This document shows positions 15,897 through 25,157 of a stretch of DNA of 47,069 nt, in pieces; position 1 is the stretch's first letter, and the number at the start of each line of letters is the position of its first letter. The DNA is from an uncultured Mucilaginibacter sp. GTDB taxonomy: Bacteria > Bacteroidota > Bacteroidia > Sphingobacteriales > Sphingobacteriaceae. The stretch lies in assembly GCA_913775265.1 (NCBI GenBank), contig CAJYJH010000090.1, forward strand, positions 1 to 47,069. The letters are read 5' to 3'. The position numbers were made by a program, and so were the translations under genes. The notes beneath the pieces were generated by a model, which saw nothing but the letters and a program-made list of their open reading frames with translations, ran no database searches and had not been told where the DNA came from.

Positions 15897-18800
15897 TTAC
15901 AAAGGCTTCAATAAACTGAGCAAATCGCTTTGCGAAAGCTGACTGACCGGATTACCCGAGCTGATCAATATTTCACTGAGCTCTTTTTTGCTTTGCTGCA
16001 GGATCATCATTTTTTCCTCAACCGTATCCGGACAAATAAGCCGAACAGCTACTACATTCTTTTTTTGGCCGATGCGATAGATGCGGTCGATAGCCTGATT
16101 TTCAATAGCCGGGTTCCACCACGGTTCCATCAGGTAAACATAATCGGCAGCGGTCAGATTTAGTCCGGAACCACCAGCTTTCAAGCTCACTAAAAATACC
16201 CGCACATCGTCGTTTTCCTGAAAATCGTTCACCACCGCTTCTCGGTTACGGGTACTGCCGGTTAGCATGGTGTAACGGATATCTTGATTCCTCAGTTCGT
16301 CACCAATCAAATTAAGCATACCCACAAACTGCGAAAACACCAGAATTTTATGCTGATGCGACTTGCTTTGTATCTGCTCCATCAAAGTATCAATCTTAGC
16401 CGATACCTTGCCCGGCAACTTTTCACCTTTAATTAACAATGGCGAATCACAGATTTGCCTTAAACGGGTAAGCCCTTTAAGCACATACATCGACTTTTTG
16501 GGCAGCTCCTCTTGCGTAGTGGCCGATATAAATTCGCGGAATTCTTTCTCATAAGCGTCGTACACCTTGCGTTGTTCATCCTGCATGGCGCAGTACAAGA
16601 TCATCTCGGTTTTTTCGGGCAATTCTGTCGCCACTTCGTCTTTAGTACGGCGCAATATAAACGGGCGGATTTTTTGCTGCAACTCGTGAGTGCGTTTATC
16701 TACCTTAAATTTATCAATAGGCTGCGAGTAAATGTCTTTAAAGTACTGACGGCTCCCTAATAGGCCCGGGCAGGCAAAAGATAGTTGACTAAATAAGTCG
16801 AAAGTGTTATTTTCGATAGGTGTACCTGTAATGGCTATCTTGTTACGCGATTGCAGCAACCTGACTGCCTTATACCGCTGTGAGCCTGGGTTTTTAATAT
16901 TTTGAGACTCATCCAAAAACACGTAATTAAAGGTGTGCTTTTTCAGGTAGCTGATATCGGCCAGCAATGTACCGTAAGAAGTAATAATCAACTCATAGTC
17001 TTCCAGATGCTCTACAGATTTTATACGCTCGGCACCATAAATAGTATGCACCTTGATGGATGGTGCGAAGCGTTGTATTTCGGCCTGCCAATTAAAAATC
17101 AATGAGGCAGGTACCACCAGCAAATTGTTATTGCGACTTACCTTTTGGCGCTGCAATAAAATGAAGGCTATAATTTGTATGGTTTTACCCAAGCCCATAT
17201 CGTCGGCCAGGCAGCCGCCAAAATTCAGGTCATCTAAAAAGTTAAGCCAGTTTAAGCCCTCGTGCTGGTAGTGGCGCAATTCTGTTTTTAGTCCCGGCGG
17301 TACAGCTACCATTTGGTTAACATAAAACTCTGCTAATTTTTCGCGGTACGTTTTCAGTTCCTGTTTTACCTCTTCATCCAGCATGCCATCCTCGTACCAC
17401 TCACTAATAGCCGTGTAGTTGGTTTTGGCCGTTTGCAAAGTATCATCGCTGATGATCTCACCGGCATTAAAGTATTTCGAAAACTGCTCAATCCACTCTT
17501 TGGGCAGGATGCCCAAAGTGCCGTCGTCTAACTGCACAAACTTGGTTTTGTTGCGGATGGCTTTGTGCAGATGCTTTAACGAAACTTTGCGTTTACCGAA
17601 GCGGGCATTAATCACGGTATTAAACCAGTTGATGCCGCTCAGTACTTTGACATCGATTTTTACTTTATGCGGATTGAGCTTATTGCCGCTTAATTCGTTA
17701 AACCCTAAAATGGTAATGTCATTGGCAAACCATTCTTCAAAAGCGTTTAAAAACCAGTTCTCATCTAAAAAGCGGCGTTTATGCAGATAAAAATATTGCA
17801 GATCGTCGGTGAGTTGCTCTTCAAAGTACGGGTGTTGCTTGAGCAGCATGGCGGTAAACTGCAATTCGGCTTCTGTATCCCTGCGCACGGTGAAGTAATT
17901 GCCGCCGGCATCAATACCATGAATTGGCTTTTGAGTTCGTATGGGTATCTCAATTTCGCCGTATCGCATCACCGGAACAATCATTACGTGGCGGCCAAAA
18001 TCGGACAGGTAAATAATTTTTTCGGTAGTTTTATTGAAGCCGTTTTCGGTGATCTGTTTTGGCGTTGCTTCGGGTATGTGATGGTAGGTTACCGCAGTGC
18101 GCTCTTCTAATCCGCTTAATACCTGCGCCCTGAATTGCTCAAAACGTGACTCATGAACTAAAACTTGGGCGCCTCTCCGGTTAAAGAACTGAATAGCACC
18201 CAGCATCGGCATATCTTTAGCCAAATACAGCGTGTTGTTCAGCTCGATAAAATATCCGAACCGCACATTTAACTGAGCAAGCTCATAATATTCGTTTTCA
18301 ATCTTCAGCGTACCTGACACTGAATAGAACTGCCCTTCCTTGTTGATATTTACCGAAATTCGATTTTCAATTTTACTCAGCCTAACCGGTGTCAAGGCAG
18401 CGGAGACCACCTTGTCCGACACCTCAGAGCGGTGTAAATAACTTGGCAGGTTAAGTGGATTGGCTACGGCTGACCTAAGGCTGTTTAAACCAGAAGCCGT
18501 TACTTTGCCTTCCATGTTATTTTGAAAACGTGCAACAGCTGTTAAAAATTTAATTTCTGCCGGGTCATCACTCTCCCATACCTGCTCCAATGCATTTACA
18601 GGCAGCAATGGATTTTTAACCCGACCTTCTTTGCTAAAAGCTGCATCATACAGCTCTAACACCAGCTGCTTGTAGTATTTATGCTGTTTGATAACCAAAC
18701 ATTGTTTTACTTCCGCTTCGGTATCCGCGTTTTTGGGTTCTTCCTGTTGTAATAACAACTCGCGTATAGCGGCCATGCTCATGCGGGTTACGGGCAACAG

Positions 18801-19265
18801 CGCTGTTTGTCGGGGTTGGGTGATTACCTTGCCATCTTCATACAATAACTCAAAAAACTGATCGGGTTCGGCCTCATGCTCCAAACCGTAATCAGCAGCA
18901 TACTTCACCAGCCGTTGGCGGCGAAGTTCATGATCAAAAAACTGACGGTACTCTATCTGATAGATCAGCGTATGCAATGCTTGTACCTGATGGCTGCATA
19001 GCTTATTTTCTGCATGGTTACAGGTGCAGGTAAGTTGCATCTGGTGATTATGCTGTTGTACATCAACCGTAACAGCGCCAGCGCCCGACGGAGTGACAAA
19101 TTTGGCTTCATTCAACTGCAAGCTATCGGGCGTCAGTTTGTACAGCACATTGCCCGCACCCTCGGCGCTGTGTTGAGCTATTAACACCTCATTTAATTGG
19201 CTAAACGAGCATGGCATGATATATTCTCTTCGGGATGGTGCAGGATTTACTGAGTCTGACAGCAT
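15897..19265 (-). CDS. SNF2-family helicase/ATPase with SWIM zinc finger
   Basis: A 1122-aa Swi2/Snf2 protein. Residues 80-92 are a SWIM finger (CxC-x7-CxH: Cys80, Cys82, Cys90, His92). A long, poorly conserved middle domain follows. The RecA-like pair starts near residue 660: motif I LADDMGLGKTIQI, motif II LDESQN (a DESQ box), motif III ITGTPIENN, and in the second half LTGSTRNREAV, LKAGGSGLNLTAADYV and RIYRIGQKK. The full set predicts an active DNA-translocating ATPase that remodels protein-DNA complexes, probably in transcription or repair. Bacterial SWIM-SNF2 proteins are widespread and little studied. It is monocistronic. The ATG at 19265 is used, but MPCSF at residue 17 is an alternative. 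Confidence 0.93.
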   Translation of the reverse strand: MLSDSVNPAPSRREYIMPCSFSQLNEVLIAQHSAEGAGNVLYKLTPDSLQLNEAKFVTPSGAGAVTVDVQQHNHQMQLTCTCNHAENKLCSHQVQALHTLIYQIEYRQFFDHELRRQRLVKYAADYGLEHEAEPDQFFELLYEDGKVITQPRQTALLPVTRMSMAAIRELLLQQEEPKNADTEAEVKQCLVIKQHKYYKQLVLELYDAAFSKEGRVKNPLLPVNALEQVWESDDPAEIKFLTAVARFQNNMEGKVTASGLNSLRSAVANPLNLPSYLHRSEVSDKVVSAALTPVRLSKIENRISVNINKEGQFYSVSGTLKIENEYYELAQLNVRFGYFIELNNTLYLAKDMPMLGAIQFFNRRGAQVLVHESRFEQFRAQVLSGLEERTAVTYHHIPEATPKQITENGFNKTTEKIIYLSDFGRHVMIVPVMRYGEIEIPIRTQKPIHGIDAGGNYFTVRRDTEAELQFTAMLLKQHPYFEEQLTDDLQYFYLHKRRFLDENWFLNAFEEWFANDITILGFNELSGNKLNPHKVKIDVKVLSGINWFNTVINARFGKRKVSLKHLHKAIRNKTKFVQLDDGTLGILPKEWIEQFSKYFNAGEIISDDTLQTAKTNYTAISEWYEDGMLDEEVKQELKTYREKLAEFYVNQMVAVPPGLKTELRHYQHEGLNWLNFLDDLNFGGCLADDMGLGKTIQIIAFILLQRQKVSRNNNLLVVPASLIFNWQAEIQRFAPSIKVHTIYGAERIKSVEHLEDYELIITSYGTLLADISYLKKHTFNYVFLDESQNIKNPGSQRYKAVRLLQSRNKIAITGTPIENNTFDLFSQLSFACPGLLGSRQYFKDIYSQPIDKFKVDKRTHELQQKIRPFILRRTKDEVATELPEKTEMILYCAMQDEQRKVYDAYEKEFREFISATTQEELPKKSMYVLKGLTRLRQICDSPLLIKGEKLPGKVSAKIDTLMEQIQSKSHQHKILVFSQFVGMLNLIGDELRNQDIRYTMLTGSTRNREAVVNDFQENDDVRVFLVSLKAGGSGLNLTAADYVYLMEPWWNPAIENQAIDRIYRIGQKKNVVAVRLICPDTVEEKMMILQQSKKELSEILISSGNPVSQLSQSDLLSLLKPL

Positions 19266-19318
19266 TTAAACGATAACGGTATAACTATTGAAATATTAGC
19301 ACATGCACTTTAAATGCG

Positions 19319-20014
19319 TTAATCGCTGTAACGGTCATTCCTCCAAGGATAAGCCGTATTAGAATAACCACGGTCTTCCCAAAAACCTAATTTATCTTCG
19401 GTTAAAAACTCAATGCGTTTTATCCATTTGGCGCCCTTCCAGGCGTATAGCTGCGGCGTAATCATGCGCGCCGGTCCGCCATGCTCTACGGGCAAGGGCT
19501 GACCTTCAAAAGTATGCACTAACAATACGTCGGGTTTTAAAGCTTCCTCTAACGAGAGGTTGGTGGTATAAGTGTCGTATCCATAGCAAAGCACATGCGT
19601 GGCGGTTTCTTTAGGGTGCACCAACGCGGCTAAATCAAGCAGGCTTACGCCCTTCCAGTGCATGTTAAGTTTTGACCAGGTAGTGACGCAATGAAAGTCG
19701 GAAACGTCTTTAGTTTGCGGAAGGTTCATAAACTCTTTCCAGGTTAAGCGTACCGGATTATCTACCGCCCCATCAATAGTTAACCGCCACCGCTCGAGCG
19801 GTATATTGGGTTGATAGCCTAAATCGAGCACCGGCCATTTGCTTGTGGTAGTTTGCCCGATGGGTACCGAAGGCATGCCATGCCGGTTAGGCGATCCCGA
19901 ACCTTTAGGCGTGTCATCAGCCACCGATGGTGTAGCTTTCATTTTTTCTTCGAAGCGGGCTTTTAGTTTCATGCGCGCCTCAACAATCCGGTCTAACTTT
20001 TCTGCATCACTCAT
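19319..20014 (-). CDS. Cytoplasmic SUOX-fold molybdopterin oxidoreductase (YuiH-like)
   Basis: A 231-aa sulfite-oxidase-family protein without a signal peptide. The Mo domain shows WRLTIDGAVDNPVRLTWKEF, FHCVTTWSKLNMHWKGV with the Mo-ligating Cys109, CYGYDTYTTNLSLEEAL, and PLPVEHGGPARMITPQLYAWKGAKWIKRIEF. The first 50 residues are charged and Pro/Gly/Ser-rich. This matches the small YuiH-type group whose substrates are unknown. It is the second SUOX-fold enzyme in the window. The other (8408-9205) is Tat-exported with a cytochrome b partner, while this one has no obvious redox partner gene. It lies 53 nt upstream of the SNF2 gene on the same strand, divergent from an alcohol dehydrogenase. Confidence 0.9.
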   Translation of the reverse strand: MSDAEKLDRIVEARMKLKARFEEKMKATPSVADDTPKGSGSPNRHGMPSVPIGQTTTSKWPVLDLGYQPNIPLERWRLTIDGAVDNPVRLTWKEFMNLPQTKDVSDFHCVTTWSKLNMHWKGVSLLDLAALVHPKETATHVLCYGYDTYTTNLSLEEALKPDVLLVHTFEGQPLPVEHGGPARMITPQLYAWKGAKWIKRIEFLTEDKLGFWEDRGYSNTAYPWRNDRYSD

Positions 20015-20103
20015 GGCACCTCCTTTTAACTTTTAATATTGCTTTTGTTAAACAAAAATACGACAACTGCTATTCACTTTTGCAGAAACTAAACTATAAC
20101 TAT

Positions 20104-21147
20104 ATGACATCAGTAAAAGCCTATGGTGCACCTGCTGCAGATCAGCCTCTTGCTCCGATAAGCATCGACCGCCGCGAACCCGGACCGGATGATGTGGAAA
20201 TTAAAATTTTATATTGTGGTGTTTGCCACTCTGATATCCACACTGCCCGTAATGAGTGGGGTGGCACTGTTTACCCTGCCGTACCCGGCCACGAAATTGT
20301 AGGTAAGGTTACTCGTGTAGGATCAAATGTTAGCCGTTTTAAAGAAGGCGATACCGTGGGTGTTGGTTGCTTTGTTGACTCTTGTATGCATTGCTCTAAT
20401 TGCGAGCATGATCTGGAGCAGTATTGCGAAAACGGCCATACCCAAACCTATAACTCTTTAAGTCAGGATAAAACTTATACTACTTTGGGCGGCTACTCGA
20501 GCCATATTGTGGTTACACAACACTTTGTGCTTTCGGTATCAGATAAATTACCGCTCGAAAAAGTAGCACCGTTGCTTTGTGCTGGTATTACTACCTACTC
20601 GCCTTTGCGCCATTGGGGTGTTAAAGCCGGCGATAAAGTGGCTGTAGTTGGCCTGGGTGGTTTAGGTCACATGGCTGTTAAATTAGCAGCATCAATGGGT
20701 GCCGAGGTAACTATGTTGAGCCGATCAAAAAGCAAAGAAAAAGACGCTAACGAATTAGGCGCGCATCATTTTAAGTTAACCACCGATAAAGACACGATGG
20801 CCGGCTTAGCCAACAGCTTTAATTTTATTATTGACACCGTATCGGCACCTCACGACTACAACGAGTATTTAAACTTGTTAACTACTGATGGTGTAATGGT
20901 ATTGTTGGGTGCTCCGCCAGAGCCTGCACCGGTAGCTGCTTTCCCTTTGATTATGGGACGTCGCAGCATTGTAGGTTCATTGGTAGGTGGTATTAAAGAA
21001 ACCCAGGAAATGCTCGACTATTGTGCCGAGAAAAACATCACCTCGGATGTAGAAGTAATCAGCATTGACAAAATTAACGACGCTTACGAGCGTACACTGG
21101 CTGGTGATGTACATTACCGCTTTGTAATTGATATGGCTACGCTGTAA
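20104..21147 (+). CDS. Zinc-dependent NAD(P) alcohol dehydrogenase (cinnamyl-alcohol/YahK type)
   Basis: A 347-aa medium-chain dehydrogenase of full length. Catalytic zinc ligands are Cys38 (CGVCHSDIH), His63 (PGHE) and Cys159 (LLCAGITTYSPL). The structural zinc is held by Cys94, Cys97, Cys100 and Cys108. The cofactor motif is GLGGLGHMAVKLA (183-195), and the SRSKSK loop after it favours NADPH. Members reduce a wide range of aldehydes. The ATG at 20104 (MTSVKAYGAP) replaces an upstream TTG, which lacks a sensible N-terminus. The gene is monocistronic with a strong terminator and divergent from the SUOX-fold gene. It probably detoxifies aldehydes, but the substrate cannot be read from sequence. 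Confidence 0.93.
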   Translation: MTSVKAYGAPAADQPLAPISIDRREPGPDDVEIKILYCGVCHSDIHTARNEWGGTVYPAVPGHEIVGKVTRVGSNVSRFKEGDTVGVGCFVDSCMHCSNCEHDLEQYCENGHTQTYNSLSQDKTYTTLGGYSSHIVVTQHFVLSVSDKLPLEKVAPLLCAGITTYSPLRHWGVKAGDKVAVVGLGGLGHMAVKLAASMGAEVTMLSRSKSKEKDANELGAHHFKLTTDKDTMAGLANSFNFIIDTVSAPHDYNEYLNLLTTDGVMVLLGAPPEPAPVAAFPLIMGRRSIVGSLVGGIKETQEMLDYCAEKNITSDVEVISIDKINDAYERTLAGDVHYRFVIDMATL

Positions 21148-21169
21148 TTTAATTCTACATTTTTTCAAG

Positions 21170-21212
21170 AAGGGGCAATCTGGCATCGGATTGCCCCTTT
21201 GTTGTTTTTATG
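21170..21212 (+). terminator. Intrinsic terminator of the alcohol dehydrogenase gene
   Basis: A perfect 11-bp GC-rich stem (AAGGGGCAATC / GATTGCCCCTT) with an 8-nt loop is followed by TGTTGTTTTT, 22 nt past the stop codon. Confidence 0.88.
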
Positions 21213-21327
21213 TGTCTAAGACTCCGAGGTTACAGCCTTAAAGTTTTATCACTATTACGTTTATCCTTCGAAGCAATGCCTTGAAACAAAGCCTTAAAAC
21301 GGCTGTTAGCTATAAAATTTTTGACCT

Positions 21328-21708
21328 ATGAATAACATGAAAAAACTACTCATGGTATGCCTGTTCATCAGTACTGCCATGTTTTCTTGCGGCAAAAAAC
21401 CGCAGGAAGAGTTGGCTAAAACCTGGCAGGTAAATGCCGTAGAAACCGAAACAAGATTACCCGAGTCGGTAAAAAATGCCATTATTGCTAACTCAAAAAT
21501 GGTATTTACCAAAGATGGCAAGTACACTACCACAGGTGGCATAGGCGCTGACCAAGGCACTTATGTGCTGGATGCCGAAGGCAAAAACCTATCGACCACA
21601 TCAACTGCCGGCAAAAGCAATGAGCAGTATGTGATCAAAAAATTAGATAAAGATAACCTTGTATTAACCAATAAAGGCAATATCGTTACCTGCATTGCTG
21701 TAAACTAA
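21328..21708 (+). CDS. Lipocalin-like lipoprotein
   Basis: A 126-aa secreted lipoprotein. The signal MNNMKKLLMVCLFISTAMFSC ends in a lipobox with Cys21, followed by Gly-Lys-Lys. The mature part has the alternating pattern of the small Bacteroidota lipocalin-like family: LAKTWQVNAVETE, SKMVFTKDGKYTTTGG, QGTYVLDAEGKNLSTTS, YVIKKLDKDNLVLTN. These proteins form short beta-barrels in the envelope, and their ligands are unknown. The BON/SH3 gene starts 7 nt after its stop, so the two form an operon. Confidence 0.82.
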   Translation: MNNMKKLLMVCLFISTAMFSCGKKPQEELAKTWQVNAVETETRLPESVKNAIIANSKMVFTKDGKYTTTGGIGADQGTYVLDAEGKNLSTTSTAGKSNEQYVIKKLDKDNLVLTNKGNIVTCIAVN

Positions 21709-21715
21709 AATTATC

Positions 21716-22165
21716 ATGGGCTTATTTGACGAAGTAACTAAAGCTGTTGAAACGCAGCAGCAACAAAACGATTATAACGCCGCATTGACTGCTGCAGGTG
21801 TTAACGTTGAAAACTTGAAAGTACAGGATGAAAACGGTATACTAACCATAATCGGCACCGTGCCAGATATGCAAACCGCCGAAAAAGCAGTAGCTGCATT
21901 AAAATCTCAACCCAACGTAAAAGATGTGGTGAATTTACTGGAGATGGAAGACCTGACGGCGCAAAACATCAAAATGAAGATTGCCACCAAAGAGTCGAAT
22001 CTGAACATCAGAAAAGGACCGGGCACGGAATACGAAATTGTGGGTAAAGCTGCGCATGGTTCTGCTGTTCAACTCATCAAACGTATGTATAACAACTGGT
22101 ACTACATCCGTACTGATAATGGCATCGAAGGTTTTTGCTCTGCTAACTTTTTAGAGCAGATGTAA
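21716..22165 (+). CDS. BON-domain plus bacterial SH3-domain protein
   Basis: A 149-aa protein with two domains and no signal peptide. Residues about 25-85 are a BON domain (NLKVQDENGILTIIGTVPDMQTAEKAVAAL, NVKDVVNLLEM). Residues about 90-149 are an SH3b domain (ESNLNIRKGPGTEYEIVGKAAHGSAVQLIKRMYNNWYYIRTDNGIEGFCSANFLEQM). It recalls the YgaU-type BON-LysM proteins, with SH3b in place of LysM. It starts 7 nt after the lipocalin-like gene and is likely co-expressed. The family is linked to envelope or osmotic stress. How an apparently cytoplasmic protein would use an SH3b wall-binding domain is unclear. Confidence 0.87.
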   Translation: MGLFDEVTKAVETQQQQNDYNAALTAAGVNVENLKVQDENGILTIIGTVPDMQTAEKAVAALKSQPNVKDVVNLLEMEDLTAQNIKMKIATKESNLNIRKGPGTEYEIVGKAAHGSAVQLIKRMYNNWYYIRTDNGIEGFCSANFLEQM

Positions 22166-22180
22166 TTATTGGATCTTTTT

Positions 22181-22224
22181 TAACGAAGAAGGGCAATACT
22201 TAATTGTATTACCCTTCTTCGTTA
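22181..22224. terminator. Long hairpin without a T-run after the BON/SH3 gene
   Basis: Arms 22181-22198 and 22207-22224 pair over 18 bp with one mismatch around an 8-nt loop. No T-run follows on either strand. It lies 16 nt past the stop codon, so it may end or stabilise the lipocalin/BON transcript. Confidence 0.55.
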
Positions 22225-22234
22225 ATGAGAAACC

Positions 22235-22353
22235 ACGTCTTTGCGAGGTACGGGCGCCATCTCTTTAAGCTGAGCCAGCATTTAGGAATAGCGTTTAAGC
22301 TTCTACGGCGGTCACTTATCCTAAAGAGATTGCTTCGTACCTCGCAAAGACGT
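22235..22353. repeat. Palindromic dispersed-repeat-like (MITE/REP-like) element
   Basis: The ends are inverted copies: 18 nt are identical (ACGTCTTTGCGAGGTACG at 22235-22252 against the complement of 22336-22353). Similarity then extends imperfectly through ATCTCTTTA, leaving a centre of about 52 nt. It has no reading frame of its own and sits in the gap between two convergent genes. The right-arm word GCGAGGTACGAAGCAATCTC resembles a palindromic intergenic repeat I know to recur in many bacterial genomes. No second copy was noticed in this window. Confidence 0.65.
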
Positions 22354-22396
22354 TTTGATTATTTCGGAGCGTCCATTATTATTTAAATCATTCTAA

Positions 22397-24862
22397 TTAC
22401 TTGCTCTTTATATCAATCACTCCTGATTTCAATCCTTTGGAAGCTACCTGTAACTGTACATTACCCGCTTTTTCAGTAGACTGTACTAATACAACCAGCT
22501 GACCACTGAAAGCCTTCATTTCCGAGCCTTGGAAGGACTGCAGGTTAGTAGCATCGCCGTTGGCTACCGCTTTGTACCTGCCGGCTCCGTTTACTTTAAA
22601 GGTTAACTGATTGGTAGCCTCAGGGCATAAGTTGCCTTGGGCATCACACACCTTAGCGGTAACAAAAGCAATGTCTTTACCGTCGGCATCAATACTCTGG
22701 CGGTCGCTCACTAATTCGATGTGGTGCGGTTTACCTGCGGTTTTAACCTGCTGCTCGGCTACGGCTTTGCCTTGCGCATCATAAGCTATAACTTTGATAG
22801 TACCCGGTGTGTATTTCACATCCTTCCACATAAGGCGGTAACGGGTTTGGTTGTTGGTATTGCTCTTGGTTTGTTTACCCATGCTTTTACCGTTTACAAA
22901 TAACTCAGCTGATGGGTAGTTAGTGTAGCAGAAAACCGGTGTTACTTCACCTTCGCGGCCCGGCCAGGTCCAATGCGGAAGGATGTGTAATGTTGGCTTA
23001 GTAGTGTTCCAACGGCTGCGATATAAATAAAAACGGTCTTTAGGTAAACCGGCCAAATCTACAATACCAAAGTATGAGCTGTGCGATGGCCATTTCTCAT
23101 CATAAGGAGTAGGCTCGCCTAAATAATCAAAACCTGTCCATACAAATTCACCAATCACGTATTGCAGCTCATCCTGCTTCACAAATTCATCATCAGGCAC
23201 TTGCGACCACGGACAAGCTTCAAAATCATAAGATGATGATTGATTATCGCTGTATTTTTTCTCTTTGTAAAACTCAACCGGAAATTTATATACTCCTCTG
23301 GAACTTACGGTCGAAGCGGTTTCTGAGCCTAATAAAAATCCTTGTGGTAACCTGTTATAAGCATCGCTGTAAAGTTCTGGCTTGTAATTGAACCCTGGAA
23401 TGTCCAGTATTGACGCAAAGTTATTTTTCATAGATGCATCGTAGTGGTTTAATCCGGCAGTAACCGGGCGGGTTGGGTCTTCGCGGTGGCAGATGTCTTG
23501 CAAGTACTTGGCTATTTTGTTACCGCCTTTAGTATCCTGATCTGGTATCTCATTACCAATGCTCCACATCACTACACTTGGATGGTTACGATCACGATGG
23601 ATCATGTTTACCATGTCGCGCTCAGACCATTCATCAAAAAAGCGGCTGTATCCATTCTTCACTTTGGGCTTTTTCCATTCATCAAAAGATTCTACCATCA
23701 TCATGAAACCCATCTCATCACAAAGCTCAACTAACTCTGGAGCCGGCATGTTATGCGAGGTACGGATAGCATCACAACCCATATCTTTTAATATAGCCAA
23801 TTGACGGCGCAAGGCTGATTTATTGACAGCTGCCCCTAACGGGCCCAAATCATGGTGGTTACAAACCCCTTTAAACTTGCGATAAACACCATTTAACGAG
23901 AAACCTTTTACCGGCTCGTATTTAATAGTACGGATACCAAATGTAGTACGGTACTCGTCTATTATCTGCCCGTTGTCGTACAGCTTAGTGATCGCGGTGT
24001 ATAATGCAGGAGTTTCGGGCGACCATAATTGCGGAGCCTTTACAACAGCTTCCTGACTGAATGTATTTAAATCTGTTTCTGCAAGTGTTGAAGTAGTCTC
24101 CCCCACTTTTTTTCCTTGTGGATTTTGTATTTCGGTAACCAGTTTTAAAGCCTTAAAGCCGCCATCCGAAAAATCGACATTTGTTTTAACAGCAACCTTG
24201 GCAAAGCCTTGTTCTACCACGGGCGTAGTAACATAAGTACCCCAAACCGGGATATGAGCTTTATTGGTAACTACCAAATGCACGTTACGGTATAAACCTG
24301 CACCCGGATACCAGCGTGAGGCTTCGGGCATATTTTCGAGGCGTACCGCTAAGGTATTCTCAGCACCTGGGTTTAAATATTTGCTGATATCAAAATGGAA
24401 AGAATTGTAACCATAAGGCCACACACCTACCTCTTTACCGTTTACAAACACCTTGGCGTTGCTCATGGCACCATCAAATATCAGTTCGGCAGTTTTATTT
24501 ATGTTGAAGGCAGGCACTTTGAGCTTTAGCCGGTACCAGCCAGTGCCAATAAAGGGCAAACCACCTGTACGACCAGACTTTAAGGTAGCTTCAGTTTCGC
24601 CATTTTGCTCAATTTTAACAGTTTGGGCGTCGTTACTTCCATCAAAAGGGCCGGTAATAGCCCAATCGTGCGGTATGGTAACCTGTTGCCATTTAGTGTC
24701 ATTGAGGGATATTGTGGCGCCATTTTGCACGTCGCCTTTAGAAAAGCGCCAGCCTTTATCCAATAAATATTCTGTACGGTTTTGGGCTTTTGAAATGGAG
24801 CTGTTAAATAAAAATAGGCCTAAAAGTGCAGGCACAGCAAGGATGCTTGTTTTATTCTTCAT
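22397..24862 (-). CDS. GH2 family beta-galactosidase-like glycosidase
   Basis: An 821-aa secreted GH2 enzyme. The ATG at 24862 opens a signal peptide (LAVPALLGLFLFNSSISKAQ). A TTG six codons upstream is less likely. Domains in order are a sugar-binding jelly roll (about 30-200), an Ig-like domain, and a TIM barrel from about 310 with acid/base Glu438 (WSIGNE) and probable nucleophile Glu514 (LGSETAS), followed by GEFVWTGFDYLGEP. The C-terminal beta domains (DUF4982 and an Ig-like fold with SDRQSIDADGKD) are typical of Bacteroidota periplasmic GH2 enzymes. Activity may be beta-galactosidase or another exo-beta-glycosidase. It stands downstream of the glucan locus and could trim side chains. 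Confidence 0.9.
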   Translation of the reverse strand: MKNKTSILAVPALLGLFLFNSSISKAQNRTEYLLDKGWRFSKGDVQNGATISLNDTKWQQVTIPHDWAITGPFDGSNDAQTVKIEQNGETEATLKSGRTGGLPFIGTGWYRLKLKVPAFNINKTAELIFDGAMSNAKVFVNGKEVGVWPYGYNSFHFDISKYLNPGAENTLAVRLENMPEASRWYPGAGLYRNVHLVVTNKAHIPVWGTYVTTPVVEQGFAKVAVKTNVDFSDGGFKALKLVTEIQNPQGKKVGETTSTLAETDLNTFSQEAVVKAPQLWSPETPALYTAITKLYDNGQIIDEYRTTFGIRTIKYEPVKGFSLNGVYRKFKGVCNHHDLGPLGAAVNKSALRRQLAILKDMGCDAIRTSHNMPAPELVELCDEMGFMMMVESFDEWKKPKVKNGYSRFFDEWSERDMVNMIHRDRNHPSVVMWSIGNEIPDQDTKGGNKIAKYLQDICHREDPTRPVTAGLNHYDASMKNNFASILDIPGFNYKPELYSDAYNRLPQGFLLGSETASTVSSRGVYKFPVEFYKEKKYSDNQSSSYDFEACPWSQVPDDEFVKQDELQYVIGEFVWTGFDYLGEPTPYDEKWPSHSSYFGIVDLAGLPKDRFYLYRSRWNTTKPTLHILPHWTWPGREGEVTPVFCYTNYPSAELFVNGKSMGKQTKSNTNNQTRYRLMWKDVKYTPGTIKVIAYDAQGKAVAEQQVKTAGKPHHIELVSDRQSIDADGKDIAFVTAKVCDAQGNLCPEATNQLTFKVNGAGRYKAVANGDATNLQSFQGSEMKAFSGQLVVLVQSTEKAGNVQLQVASKGLKSGVIDIKSK

Positions 24863-24888
24863 TAAGTATGGTTTAACCAAAAAAATTG

Positions 24889-25105
24889 CTGTAGTGTAAT
24901 TAACTGTAATATTACAGCTATTAAAACAATTTTGAGGTTTAACCGGGTAATAAATTATAAAACGGCCCGCAACTTTAAGCTAAACGGTAATACAAAAAAT
25001 CGCAAACACACCCCTGCTAACCTGCTTACCAAACTTTATTTAGTAATGCTATTTGAGCTATGCTCAACTCCAAAGGTGTGTATGAATTCTGTAGAAATTC
25101 TGTAG
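24889..25105. promoter_or_regulatory. CTGTA half-site cluster and palindrome upstream of the GH2 gene
   Basis: A perfect 14-bp palindrome CTGTAATATTACAG lies at 24904-24917, 42 bp from the GH2 ATG. CTGTAG also occurs at 24889-24894, 25089-25094 and 25100-25105, the last two 11 bp apart. The 295-bp gap 24863-25157 contains no gene. These could be sites for a dimeric regulator; a search for further copies is needed to support it. Confidence 0.3.
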
Positions 25106-25157
25106 TTGAATTAATGGTTAACAGGGAACAACACAGCTTTCTAATTAATTGAATTGA

